The position numbers and the translations under genes are program-made. A DNA stretch of 64,000 bases, taken from positions 1,939,501 through 2,003,500 of the forward strand of contig NC_061135.1 of assembly GCF_905220365.1 (NCBI RefSeq), given 5' to 3'. Below are positions 1 to 11,712 of the stretch, piece after piece (position 1 is the first letter of the stretch; the number at the start of each line of letters is the position of its first letter). Origin of the DNA: Vanessa cardui. Lineage: Eukaryota; Arthropoda; Insecta; Lepidoptera; Nymphalidae. Under the pieces are notes generated by a model. It saw nothing but the letters and a program-made list of their open reading frames with translations. It had not been told where the DNA came from and did no database searches.

Positions 1-11
1 ATATATATAAT

Positions 12-157
12 ATGTTCCCAAGGTTGGTGGCGCATTGACGATTTAAGGAATACTTAATATTTCTTACAGCGTCATTGTCTATGGGTAATGGTGGCCACTT
101 ACCATCAGGTGGCCCATATGCACGTCCGTCAACCTAGACCATAAAAAAATAAAAAAA
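12..157 (+). repeat. A-tailed SINE-like repeat (family C), 3' part
   Basis: TGTTCCCAAGGTTGGTGGCG...GGTGGCCCATATGC...ATAAAAAAATAAAAAAA; the 3' half with the A-rich tail. Family C full form runs CTTGGTGGTAGGGCTTTG ... A tail. Confidence 0.7.
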
Positions 158-860
158 CTTTTGTAGTATATTTATTATCAGTATTTTACTCGTGATAATC
201 CGGGTCGCGTCGCCAGTTAAATTACAAGGCAAAGCCAAATCAAAGGTATGGACTAGCAACACCTTTATACAGGCAGTCGGGTACAGACTTTTTATAAAAG
301 TTAAAATTAAAAAATAATAATCTATTTGTAGCCGTTTGTTTTTAGCTTTATCGATGGAAACTATGTCAATGTAACGAATTAATACAGATCAGCTTAACGA
401 ACATATGTTACTGTAACTTTTGCTTCGCTTAATTAAACGGCTTTGGTACTTCAATTATTGTGATTGATAGCCAAAATTAGTATGGTACTTGCATTAAATA
501 AGTTAATATATAAATATTAGTACTTTCGAAATACTTTTTTTATTTAAATGAACTTAATAATTTTGATATTTCAAAATTAAATGGCAAGGTACAAATAAAT
601 TACGAACCATAGTTTTTAAATTTAGTTACGGTTGAATTATTCTACAACTAAAAATTATGCCAGCTAGACTCAACGTGGGTCACTTGAAAGCAAAGTGCAT
701 TTAAAAAATCAACGTTCTATAAATTAGAATAACTTGTCGTATTAATAAATTATGACGATAAAATATAAAAGAATGCAAGGCAACGAGAGTGTACGTACTT
801 CTAAAATCCAGAAACCGGGATATTACTGAGAATTTTTCTACTGTAAAATTCAAAACAATT
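158..860. other. non-coding, nothing recognised
   Basis: AT-rich; only chance short frames. Confidence 0.6.
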
Positions 861-940
861 TCGGCTCGACGTAGGGTTTGAACCCTGTTCTGAGTTGACA
901 ACGATCTGTGGCCAATTATCTAGCCACTACACCTACGACA
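861..940 (-). repeat. tRNA-derived SINE head, third type
   Basis: On the minus strand, TGTCGTAGGTGTAGTGGCTA and the B-box-like GGGTTCAAACCCT. The stems are decayed, so it is a SINE or tRNA relic. Confidence 0.45.
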
Positions 941-1320
941 CTTCAAAGGCTTATATATTAATTATTTTATAAAGCCGATTCGAATCACAGCGACTAAAGA
1001 TAAACAAATAACTTTGACGTTGAATTTACATCATTAGTCGAGATAATATTCGTAAAATAGCGTTTTGAACATCGACGATGTATGATATCGGGAATTTGTA
1101 AGTTTATTTAAGTTGGTATCAATTTAAGTGGAATAGTGTTGTACTATAAATAAATATATAAACATTAACTGTTTAAAGGCATGATGAATATCAAAGTCTA
1201 AATTTAATTGAGCCTACAAATACCAAACGTCGAATCAATGCCGAAAAATTGGGTGCTTTTATTCCGATATTCTCATTAACATTCTATGGTCGAATTTCCG
1301 AGCAGTTAAAACGCATGCAC

Positions 1321-1530
1321 CTTAATTGATGATTGTTCAAAACCCAGTCAAGCACCACTGATTTTCCAGGTGCTTAATTACATTCTCGTGTTCAAAGTGG
1401 GTTCACTGTGAAGGAATACAGCGTGAGAAAGCTAGCTATTTCTGATTGGTGGAGCTCCAAATCTTCTGCCAGAATCTTCTTTCGGAAGAGGAGGCCTTAT
1501 TCCAGTGGGGCATTTATGTTACTCTGGGGT
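1321..1530 (+). repeat. SINE-1, highly decayed
   Basis: TTAATTGATGATTGTTCAAA...CAAGCACCACTGA and GAGGAGGCCTTATTCCAGTG match SINE-1 landmarks; the rest is degraded. Confidence 0.5.
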
Positions 1531-3155
1531 TTGAAGTTTGATACCAAATTAAACTACTAGTACAATATAATTGTCAAAATAACTATTCACAAGAAACAGG
1601 TTTTCTGAAAAAATATTTGTTGATTAGTTAGATTGGTTGCTGTATCTTTCCGTCTTAACTTCTTTATTATTATTATGATTTGTATTTATTTGTGTTTCTT
1701 TCTCTTAGTCATATATTTTATGATACTATTTAATATTGGAAACTCTATTGGTTTATATATTTCTTATAATAATTGAATTTAATGTGTAATTGTAATGCTT
1801 GTAAAATAAATACTGGTTTGCACCGGTAATCGGCGGTTATTCAGTAATTTTAATGTCTAACGTAAGAAAGAAAATATAAAAAACATATGTAAGAACTATA
1901 ACGAAAAAATAGATACTAAAAATTCATTTCCAAAAAAAAAACAATTGATACTTATATTGAAGCGAATAATTTCTTTTGTATCTCGTAATCATCCCAGACT
2001 ATTATATATTGCTGGCTGACCTTGAAAATATAAACCAAATCAATTTGGTATTTGATAAAACTCAGGCTTACAAACAACAATCTTACTGATATTATAAACT
2101 AATATAAAATCAATATATAGCATAAAGAAATAATATTGTACCATCTCATTTTACCTCTTCATAATATGAGAAATTTGGAATGATGGAATGATGAAAATAG
2201 ATGAACGAATATTTGTAACTCAATCGCCGCGGAACGGTTGAATGGATCTGAATGAAATTTGCCACATAAATACATTGAAATATGTAATACTTATAACATA
2301 ATATTATTTTTATTAAGAACAGCGACAAGACATCACCATTCCTACACCCCTCTACACCCCCCCCCTTCCCCGCCCTCAGCACACATGGGTGAAGCCAAGG
2401 TGGATACTAGTAATCATCAAATCAATCAAACGATACTAGTTTCCATCTAGTAGTAACTACACTTTCTATCTATCTAAACTTTCGCATTTAGAATATTAGT
2501 AAAATAGCAGATTAGATAGATAGATAGGTAGTAATTAGGAATCATTTTCATTACATTAATTATTTAATGGCAAATTTATAAATGTATAAATATTTTATGC
2601 GTTCTGTTTACCACATTAATTAATTTTGACATTATCTATTTATGTACAAATTTAATATGACACAAATTAATTGTATAATTAATCGTTAGTGTAGTTAATT
2701 AATTAAGTTAATTGAAATAACGAATATACAAACGTATTCACAATTAATTTCTATCGCCAAGATGCTCCCGTACAAAGAATACGAAGATCTTAACTGAAGG
2801 GTGAATTATTATAAATACAAATTAAGATTTGTCTTGTATTGTTTTTATAATAATCCGCCTCAGCTCGACATTGGAGAAAATTACATATTTTGGAAGAAAT
2901 TACATTCCAAGTTTTTACAATATGTTTCAACCTTGTAGAGTTAATCTCATTGAAAGGAATGGCGGAGGGGCACAATCACATTTAATAACTAAAATAACAA
3001 GAGAGAAAAATACGTATCTTTGCTTATTAATAAGCCTCACAATAGTCCTAAATGATCTTTAACATCTGGCATCTAACGTGATGCAACATTAAAATTATAT
3101 CCTCTCGGAGAAAGGCTTGGTCACATTTGATGGCGGCCATCTTACCACCACACGC
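1531..3155. other. non-coding, AT-rich
   Basis: Beyond the C-rich/TATC tracts at 2341-2530, short TTAATTAA-like motifs and chance ORFs only. Confidence 0.6.
2341..2530. repeat. C-rich tract and TATC microsatellites
   Basis: CTACACCCCCCCCCTTCCCC near 2354-2373, then TCTATCTATC (2465-2476) and its complement AGATAGATAG (2513-2526), which could pair as a short foldback. Confidence 0.5.
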
Positions 3156-3241
3156 GTCATTGGTCAAGTCAATTGGCGCGCGCGGTCATTGGTCAATTCA
3201 AATAGCACGAGCGATCATTGGTCAATTCAAATAACGCGCGC
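3156..3241. repeat. 29-bp tandem repeat, three units, ATTGGTC-rich
   Basis: Units at 3156-3184, 3185-3213 and 3214-3241, each starting (G/A)TCATTGGTCAA and ending in a CpG-rich GCGCGCG-type block. Each carries an inverted CCAAT box. A fourth related motif (GTTCATTGGTTAAACG) lies near 3444. Confidence 0.75.
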
Positions 3242-3318
3242 TTCCCTATTTGCTGTTACAAACATCGGACGTTATTCACGAAATCAATCCCACGGATTTC
3301 AAAAAGCTAGGGAAGACT

Positions 3319-3364
3319 CAATAAATAAAACCATGAATCATCAATAAATAAAACCATGAGTCAT
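3319..3364. repeat. 23-bp direct tandem duplication
   Basis: CAATAAATAAAACCATGAAT followed by CAT, then CAATAAATAAAACCATGAGT followed by CAT; one mismatch. Confidence 0.8.
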
Positions 3365-3689
3365 ATATGACTTCCTCAAATTTTCAATAATGATTTTAAT
3401 ATGCCTTTCACGAAACGAGCTCCCAAAGGAATTTGTCCTTGAGCGTTCATTGGTTAAACGTTTGTCAAACTAATAATCTTTATTAATGATAATAACTAAA
3501 TGGATTTTACATGCTCATTTGGCCGCTATCTGGTACCAAGTATGAATATTTACTTCCCAAGACCCCGAATCGCGGATTGGACTACAAAAAGTAGACAAAT
3601 TGGAATCACTAGTATATGAATATGGCTGACTTAATAACCATTTACATTTGACCGATTACTTTAAAGCTTGTACATTTTGAGAGACTTTT

Positions 3690-3865
3690 ATATTAACCGA
3701 TGATTCTGAGTTCAAACCCGTGGTAAGCTCCAACGCATCCACGTCTTTAATTTATATTTATTAAACCATCTCGTGCTCGGCGGAGAAAAGAAATCAATGC
3801 TATGAATCTTGCCCCTGGCGTATACACCAACCCGAATTATCCACCGCTTCACCTCTTACAAAAAA
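3690..3865 (+). repeat. SINE-1, decayed
   Basis: TTAACCGATGATTCTGAGTT...CTCGTGCTCGGCGGAGAAAA; later part degraded. Confidence 0.55.
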
Positions 3866-4059
3866 GCCTTAACTTTGTTCTTATTCTTTGCTTCGTATTT
3901 ATAGGTTATTAATTTACTAATCTCATTACTGTAAATCATAATAATCATCGAAATGTATATAACACTAGTTGTCTCCTGCAACTTCGCTCATGTTTGGGGT
4001 TTAGCTGTCAGATTAGGCTTCATCAGAATTAGTTTATCTAGGTTATGTATTAGGGTAGG

Positions 4060-4252
4060 TGTTGTATAGGTTGGCGGACGAGTATATGGGCCACCTGATG
4101 GTAAGTGGTCGCCATCACACTGGCTACACTGGCTCACTCACCCTTCAAACCGGAACACAACAAAACTGAGTACTGTTGTTTGGCGTTAGAATATCTGATG
4201 AGTGGGTGGTACCTACCCAGACGGGCTTGCACAAAGCCCTACCACCAAGTAA
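4060..4252 (-). repeat. family C SINE-like repeat, internally deleted
   Basis: TATAGGTTGGCGGACGAG...GGTAAGTGGTCGCCATCAC jumps to CACTGGCTCACTCACCC...CTACCACCAAGTA; the middle third is missing. Confidence 0.7.
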
Positions 4253-4681
4253 AAAGCTGTTTTAAAAGCGTAACGTACAGACAGACTTTCATTTGTCATT
4301 TATAATATTATTATAGATGTACTTTAGCTTGATTAACGGATTAGAGGTCCTTGTTTGTCTGCAAATGCTATGCGTTTGACATTATGAAGGAGTTAGTTGA
4401 TAACTACGAACTCAAACTGATGTCATCCGAATTGGGCTGATATTCGAAATTTGAAATTTGAAATTAAATGTCAAAATATTTATTCAATACATTTTTATAT
4501 AATCTATCTTATTTTATCTGTGGCTGTATGAATACAGGCAATGGCAATATGTCCATTTTTAATATTAAGACAATTAAAATCACGTTCAAAATATATGCAT
4601 GAAAATTGTTTTTTTTTATGTAATATACGTCTAATTAAATAAGAAAAAAACACTATTTTTTGTAAAATTACAGCTTGTAAA

Positions 4682-4925
4682 CCACTACTCAGCGAAGGCC
4701 TCCTTTTCCTTTGAGGAAATGTTTTTGGAGCTTATTCCATCATTCTACTCCAATGCAGTTTGGTGGTTATATATGTGGCAGAATTTCTTTGCAACTAAAC
4801 ACATACAAGTTTTATATCGTTTCATAAACACAAATTAAGCAAAGGCAAATTCAGTGGAGCTTTCCTGGATTTGAACAAGTGACCATCGGCTGAGGTTTAC
4901 AAGTTCCAATCACTGGGCTATGTCT
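4682..4925 (-). repeat. SINE-1, decayed, in duplication unit 1
   Basis: AGCGAAGGCCTCCTTTTCC...ATAAACACAAATTAAGCA...CACTGGGCTATG, minus-strand order of SINE-1 landmarks. Confidence 0.6.
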
Positions 4926-5041
4926 ATTCTTTTTGTAATCACCGAAAACTATTAAACCAATATAAGTAAAACATATATGAGAAGAGCAGCGCGTTTCAAT
5001 AGGATTTAATATAAATAAAAATTTTAACAAAAAGAAAACCC

Positions 5042-6570
5042 ACCGACTCCAAATATAACAATAATTATAACTACATTATATAATCGTTAATCGACTTTTA
5101 AGTAGTCTAATATTTTTCATTTCATTTAACTTAGGAAGACTCTAAAAAATATGTTGAATACGCAATTATTTTAATTACGTTTTCGTGCATATTCATTTGT
5201 TTTAAAATAGTGTTTTGTTTGAAGTCGGTTTTTCTTTTTGTTAAAATTTTTATTTATTTTTTGATTTTAAGTGAAGCTGATGTTGACTATTTTTTTTTTA
5301 ATATAGATAGATTAAGCGTTCCGTTTATATGAGTCAGAAACTACTTCGAGGACAATTTCAAAGGAAACTTGCGAATAAAACAAAAATAGACTTTCGAAAA
5401 TGCGGATTTAACACGTCACGCGGCGTAAACTACAAGGATCCCTCGAAAGAGCTGTAATCGAACTCAGCAAAAAGCTTTGAAAAAGACCAACTATATTTCG
5501 TATATCATATGACATCACATCACATACACAAAATTTGATTAAAGATAGTAAGAAATTCTGCCCCATATCGCACCCTAACTGCGAGCCGTATAGGAGTTCC
5601 ATCACTACATAGTATAAACCAAAGTCGCTTTCTCTGTCCCTATATCTTTAAATCTACGCAACGTATTTTGATGCGGTTTTTTTTAAAAGATAGTGTGATT
5701 CAAGGGGAAGGTTTGTGTATATAATAAATGAACAATATAGTAAAGAAACACTGATAATTTTAGAAGTTTGCGATGTGATGTCGTAAATAAACAAATTCTG
5801 TAGTATATTTTGTATCAGTATTGCACCCGTGCGAAGCCGGGGTGGGTAGCTAGTTGATTATAATATTCGACAATGTTAATTACATAAACATAACCACATT
5901 ACGGAAGGTGACTCAAATATCCAAATAACCTATAAATAAAAGATTCGACTGAGTATCGCTAACGTGCTCCTCAGAATTGTTCCGTTCCCTTCCGTTCCGT
6001 TACTTTGTCATGGATCCTGTGCTCAGAACCTTACCAAACTTTCACCAAATTACCCTTGAAGTATATTTTTTATAATAAAAAAAGAATTATCAAAATTGGT
6101 TAACGTGATTTTCAGTTATTCACCTATTTGCCTCGCATATGCATAATGCAAATTTAAGACTTATGTCGTTTTCACATGGATACAATCATCGGAAAAAAAA
6201 ATAAAAAAATGGGACCCCACGAGAAGCACTACCTTTCAAACAAAAAAAAAATTATCAAAATCGGTCCACCCAGTGAAAAGTTATGAGGTAACAAACATAA
6301 AAAAAAAAATACAGACGAATTGATAACCTCCTCCTTTTGGAAGTCGGTTGATATAAATAAAATTTTAACAAAAAGAAAAACCGACTTCAAACAAAACACT
6401 ATTTTAAAACAAATGAATATGCACGAAAAAGTAATAAAAATAATTGCGTATTCAACATATTTTTTAGAGTCTTCCTAAGTTAAATGAAATGAAAAATATT
6501 AGACTACTTAAAAGTCGATTTACGATTATATAATGTAGTTATAGTTATTGGTATATTTGGAGCCGGTGTC
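5042..6570 (+). mobile_element. foldback-type composite element, copy A (inverted arms)
   Basis: The left arm 5042-5250 (CCGACTCCAAATATAAC ... GAAGTCGGTTTTTC) is repeated in inverted orientation at 6354-6570 (...GAAAAACCGACTTC ... TTTGGAGCCGGTGTC). Between them lie a Helitron (5611-5853) and a segment ending CCTCCTCCTTTTGGAAGTCGG. No transposase is encoded. Related copies are at 7016, 25866, 34197 and 46123. Confidence 0.7.
5611..5853 (+). mobile_element. non-autonomous Helitron nested in composite copy A
   Basis: Begins near AGTATAAACCAAAGTCGC and ends GCACCCGTGCGAAGCCGG...GCTAG|T, the 3' end typical of lepidopteran Helitrons (CTAG, T target). The same element occurs alone at 33546-33863, which defines its edges. 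Confidence 0.75.
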
Positions 6571-6865
6571 AGCCACGGTGCCCTTGCCCCAACAATCAAA
6601 AGAAAGAAGCGATACGAGCCCCTTGATTGATCCAGTATATTATTGTGTAAAAGGTAATTTGTAAAAAACATATTTGTTAAAGCATTCTCGTATTGTTTTT
6701 TGATAGATATACTGTAGGGTTTTATTGGCAATATGTCCATTTTTAATATTAAGACAATTAAAATCACGTTCAAAATATATGCATGAAAATTGTTTTTTTT
6801 TTTATGTAATATATGTCTAATTAAATAAGAAAAAAACACTATTTTTTGTAAAATTACAGCTTGTA

Positions 6866-7013
6866 AACCACTACTCAGCGAAGGCCTCCTTTCCCTTTGA
6901 GGAAATGTTTTTGGAGCTTATTCCATCATTCTACTCCAATGCAGTTTGGTGGTTATATATGTGGCAGAATTTCTTTGCAACTAAACACATACAAGTTTTA
7001 TATCGTTTCATAA
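6866..7013 (-). repeat. SINE-1 3' part, in duplication unit 2
   Basis: Same as the 4682 copy up to TATCGTTTCATAAAC, where unit 2 has its deletion. Confidence 0.6.
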
Positions 7014-7015
7014 AC

Positions 7016-8341
7016 GACACCGACTCCAAATATAACAATAATTATAACTACATGATATAATCGTTAATCGACTTTTAAGTAGTCTAATATTTTTCATTTC
7101 ATTTAACTTAGGAAGACTCTAAAAAATATGTTGAATACGCAATTATTTTTATTACTTTTTCGTGCATATTCATTTGTTTTAAAATAGTGTTTTGTTTGAA
7201 GTCGGTTTTTCTTTTTGTTAAAATTTTATTTATTTTTTGATTTTAAGTGAAGCTGATGTGGACTAACTAATTTTTTTTAATATGGATAGATTAAACGTTC
7301 CGTTTATATGAGTCAGAAACTATTTCGAGGACAATTTCAAAGGAAACTTGCGAATAAAGCAAAAATAGACTTTCGAAAATGCGGATTTAATACGTCACGC
7401 GGCGTAAACTACAAGGATCCCTCGAAAGAGCTGTAATCGAACTCAGCAAAAAAACTTTGAAAAAGACCAACTATATTTCGTACATCATATGACATCACAT
7501 CACATACACAAAATTTGATTAAAGATAGTAAGAAATTCTGCCCCATATCGCACCCTAACTGCGAGCCGTATAGGAGTTCCATCACTACATAGTATAAAAC
7601 AAAGTCGCTTTCTCTGTCCCTATATCTTTAAATCTACGCAACGGATTTTGATGCGGTTTTTTTTAAAAGATAGTGTGATTCAAGGGGAAGGTTTGTGTAT
7701 ATAAAACATGAACAATATAGTAAAGTAACACTGATAATTTTAGAAGTTTGCGATGTGATGTCGTATATAAACAAATTCAGTAGTATATTTAGTATCACTA
7801 TTGCACCCGTGCGAAGCCGGGGTGGGTAGCTAGTTGATTATAATATTCGACTATGATAATTACATAAACATAACCACATTACGGAAGGTGACTCAAATAT
7901 CCAAATAACCTATAAATAAAAGATTCGACCGAGTATCGCTAACGTGCTCCTCAGAATTGTTCCGTTCCCTTCCGTTCCGTTACTTTGTCATGGATCCTGT
8001 GCTCAGAACCTTACCAAACTTTCACCAAATTACCCTTGAAGTATATATTTTATAATAAAAAAAGAATTATCAAAATTGGTCAACGTGATTTTCAGTTATT
8101 CACCTATTTGTCGCGCATATACATAATGCAAATTTAAGACTTATGTCGTTTTCACATGGATACCATCATCGGAAAAAAAAATAAAAAAAATGGGACCCAC
8201 GGGAAGCACTACCTTTCAAACAAAAAAAAAATATTAAAATCGGTCCACCCAGTGAAAAGTTATGAGGTAACAAACATAAAAAAAAAAAAAAAAAAAAATA
8301 CAGACGAATTGATAACCTCCTCCTTTTGGAAGTCGGTTGAA
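7016..8341 (+). mobile_element. composite element, copy B (left arm, Helitron, right segment)
   Basis: GACACCGACTCCAAATAT to GGAAGTCGGTTG, co-linear with copy A but without the right inverted arm. It lies in duplication unit 2. Confidence 0.7.
7591..7833 (+). mobile_element. non-autonomous Helitron nested in composite copy B
   Basis: Same nested position and same ends (AGTATAAAACAAAGTCGC ... GCTAG|T) as in copy A, so the Helitron was in place before duplication. Confidence 0.75.
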
Positions 8342-8420
8342 AATATTAAAATGCTGCTGCTGAAAATTTTGACTATTAATTTTGTTAAGTACAAATATCA
8401 ATAAGTGATAGTACATATAT

Positions 8421-8660
8421 AAACCGACTTCTAAAAAAGGAGGTTATCGAAGTATATGTATGAAACATTTTTATGTTAGTGTATGCTAGTGTATGTTTGT
8501 ATGTTTGTCCACGAATTTCTCGAAAACTAAATGTCGTATTGATATGATCATTTGGTATCACAAGTTGGGAACACTAACACACATACACTTCAAATTAGGG
8601 AAGAGTGTAAGTTTCAGTAAAATGGGTCTAGTAGTTTCATAGATATGTTTCTTTATTTTT
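8421..8660 (+). repeat. CCGACTTCTAA-family dispersed repeat, copy 1
   Basis: AACCGACTTCTAAAAAAGGA...GGTTATCG, then TTTGTATGTTTGTCCACG...TTTCTCGAAAACTAAA, ending near AGTTTCAGTAAAATGGG...AGTAGTTTCA. It parallels 55822-56095. Confidence 0.55.
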
Positions 8661-9992
8661 AGTACACTATCCTTTCTAATTTTGAAGTTTAATTTTCTAT
8701 AAATCATTTAAAAAATACTATTGATTCAAAGCTTACCTTCGTAACTTCGAACCTTAATTTAAGAACATTAGAAAGCCAAATGTTAGCAGTACGACTTACG
8801 ACGTACTGGACGTAAAGTTCATTTTCTCGAAATGAAACAATTGAAGATTGATGATTTCGAAGACGCATAATTCGGGTGCGATCGGTTTTACGAATTTTGC
8901 CGATGATACATCTAAGCTGTGTCGTAATATAAAACTTTCTTAACGAACAAGTGTGGTATTCTTTGTCATTTAAATAGTCCTGTTTGTTTCAGCTAACTCA
9001 GGTACCAGCTCTTTGAAACATAGAAACAACAACACAGCCGGCGCGTGTCTCGTTAAATCTGTTAAGGTAAGACAATGCTTCGTTAGACTAAGATAGTAGT
9101 AATTAGCTCTTAAAAGTGCTTAGTAAGACACTAATTAAATAGCTCTTATACACTAAGCACCATGTCCGAATTATATAGTGTATCATATAAATGCATTTGA
9201 ATGCTCCTCGCTTTGCCAAACAAATGTAAATAAATATTTAAATAGCAAACTTTAATTAATATTTGTTTGTGTTTTATTTATGATATGTAGAATACGTATA
9301 AATATATAATGGGACCGATTGAACAAATAGAAAATGAACTGTTTAAGCTTTTATATATTCGATTAAAATTAAGACATTAAGAAGGTGCAAATATTTAAAA
9401 AACTAAACACTATTTTACATTATATAATATGTGATTATATTTTCACTTGATGATGTTGTAATATATTATAAACATGTCATCTTAAAATTGGCTTATTTAG
9501 TATAATATCAGAATTCAACTTAAATTATGTATTAAAAGGAATACAATCTGAGTTTATTCAACCATCCCAATGTGGGTTGGTGGAAACATTTGAGTCAAAC
9601 AACGACTTATACTTGTTTCCTCAAGATGTTAATTAACGTGAAAACTAGTGAACGTATCAAAACTATATAAGACAGAACAATATACGCGGAATCATCCATT
9701 AGTAATATGTTTATTCATTTAATTTATTCTTCACCTTTGAATTATCAAACTCAGGAAGCAAAAGTAACAGCTAGTGAATTATAAACCCAAATTAAATTCA
9801 TACAATCAAATACTCAATCAATTTGTTTATTTATTTATTTATTAAAGAACCACCAACAAAATTACATGTGGATATTTTACATACAAATTATCTATCGGTT
9901 GCAATTAAACATAATTTAACTTCAAGGTAGTTACAGCTTGCATAAAAAGTAAAACTATACGAAAACATATAAAGCTAAAATTAAGTCTCAAA
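8661..9992. other. non-coding; one shared repeat motif
   Basis: 8883-8926 (GAATTTTGCCGATGATACAT core) is repeated at 33380-33423. A tiny SINE-1-like GTGGGTTGGTGGAA lies at 9570. Otherwise nothing. Confidence 0.55.
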
Positions 9993-10878
9993 CTATACTC
10001 CAGCCAAATTCGATGTGGAATGTTTAATAACAAAGCGTTGCTTAGCAACCAACGTCAGGCAGATGCTCAAAACATTTTTAGAAATATGTACAACAATTAT
10101 TTTTGATGTTCATAAAAATTAAATTTGATGATTAATAATAAAATATTTAAGACAAAGGACAAAGCACATTCTTGGTTATAATTATAATACTTATGATCAT
10201 CTGGAATAATGTAGATCTCACAAATAATACCTCCAATTTTAAAATGATATCAGAAATTACATCGTAGTTATATAATTCGCTTTATTAACTTTATCTATCG
10301 CCTCCTAAACGACAGGACTCATTAAGATTAATTTGAAACAGTGATTTTAGTGCTATATTTATGCGAGCCAAAACAAGAAGAGAACTTTTTTTTAATCTAT
10401 GTGTAATGAAACGTTGTGTGTAATGTTAACATTCTTAACCTGTTGTGGTTATACTACCATTATAATACGACTAAAAATATACACCACCAATTACGAAGAG
10501 CCTGTATCGCTATTATATACCTTCCTAAATCTGCCAATTGCTTAAAAAACACTCCAAATGTTGCAAACCTGCGATTTCTTTACGTCAGTATTAAAATATA
10601 GGGTTGTTAGTTTTGTAGTAATATTATAGTGGTAATTACAATTTTTTTCACTTTTATTTTAAGCTAATTTTCATATAAATTAAGTATTGACCGGCTAAAT
10701 AAAATTTTTGGATTCGGTATTAAATTAATTTTTTTGTGTTTAAACAGGAAATTGCGTTGTAATGAACATAGTTGTAATTATAATAATAATTATTTTTTAT
10801 TAAGAGTGTATCAACCCTAATTATGATGACACATAGTTTGTTTACTAAAATTCCAGATCGAATGTGGCTGGAGTATAG
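9993..10878. mobile_element. TIR element (MITE), 886 bp
   Basis: The left end CTATACTCCAGCC (then ATTCGATGTGGAAT) matches the reverse complement of the right end (ATTCCAGATCGAATGTGGCTGGAGTATAG) over about 29 bp. The interior is AT-rich without a transposase. A TA target duplication is possible. Confidence 0.65.
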
Positions 10879-11362
10879 GAATGTAAAGTCATATTTAAAT
10901 AGATATGATTTTACAAGATATAATCAAACTTAATTAAGACAAAATCAGCCAAAGCTAGAACCGTATTCCTCTAAGATTCATGTGCTCAAATCACTGGTGT
11001 CGGCGAAGCTATAATTATTTATTTAAATAAATAAACATTAATAAAGAAATTTATAAATATATTATTGATAATCCATTTAAGATCTCGAGAAGACTAATGA
11101 ATTCTCGGTAAGCGATAGTTGTATACAATTATTCATTTATTTTTAGCATACTACGTTTATTGAACTTTATTAAGTGTATCTGAAACCATGAATATTTTCG
11201 GATACATGCCTGATTTTCATTAAAAACTTCCGAAGTATTCGGTGATCGAGAATAGCTTAAATATTATTATGGTGTATTTCGAGTGACTTTGATACTATGG
11301 ATAAAACAAGCCACCAAGATTTTTTTGCAAACAAATCTCTAATGAAACCCGCATTGAATTTA
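10879..11362. other. non-coding; decayed SINE-1 at the right edge
   Basis: Only the last bases (AAACCCGCATTGAA) look like SINE-1. Confidence 0.5.
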
Positions 11363-11612
11363 GACGACCTCCGTGGTCGAGTGGTGTGTACACCGGTTTT
11401 CATGGGTACGCCACTCTGAGGTCCCGGGTTCGATTCCCGGCCGAATCGACGTATATTACCATTAGTTTTCTATGTTGTCTTGGGTGTGGGTATTTGTGGT
11501 ACCGTCATTACTTCTGATTTCCATAACAAAAGTGCTTCAGCTACTTACATTGTGATCAGAGTAACGTATATGATGTTGTCTCATATTTATATTATTATAT
11601 TTATTTATATTG
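11363..11612 (+). repeat. SINE-2 (tRNA-derived), near full length, nested in SINE-1
   Basis: GACGACCTCCGTGGTCGAGT...(A box TGGTCGAGTGG) and B box GGGTTCGATTCCC, then the body TTTTCTATGTTGTCTTGGGT...GTGATGTTGTCTCATATTT-type tail. Flanking SINE-1 pieces (…CCCGCATTGAA and GAAGCAGAGTGGTGG…) show nesting. Confidence 0.8.
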
Positions 11613-11712
11613 AAGCAGAGTGGTGGAATACAATCCTAACCTATTCCTCAAAGGGAAAGGAGACCTTAGTCTATCAATGGCAAATTTACAGACTCTTACT
11701 GTACATACAGCT
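11613..11712 (+). repeat. SINE-1 3' part, right of the nested SINE-2
   Basis: AGTGGTGGAATACAATCCTA...CAAAGGGAAAGGAGACCTTA...AAATTTACAGACTCTTACTG. Confidence 0.65.

Larger units (their letters stand above)
4541..6725. repeat. tandem duplication, unit 1 (composite repeat)
   Basis: Starts GGCAATATGTCCATTTTTAA and the same start recurs at 6726. The unit holds a decayed minus-strand SINE (4682-4925), the foldback composite (5042-6570) with its nested Helitron, and a unique tail (6571-6725). Because the SINE and its flanks are shared too, units 1 and 2 arose by local duplication rather than two insertions. Confidence 0.75.
6726..8341. repeat. tandem duplication, unit 2
   Basis: Matches unit 1 nearly base for base with small indels, but lacks about 200 bp corresponding to 4833-5041 and lacks the right inverted arm (6354-6570). 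It ends at GGAAGTCGGTTG, then diverges. Confidence 0.75.

Noticed and set aside
6504..6839. 111-codon minus-strand ORF
   Set aside because: It lies across the right inverted arm of composite copy A and the start of duplication unit 2; repeat sequence, no domain.
11363..11440. possible functional tRNA gene
   Set aside because: The A and B boxes belong to SINE-2; seven other copies with the same body show it is a SINE head.
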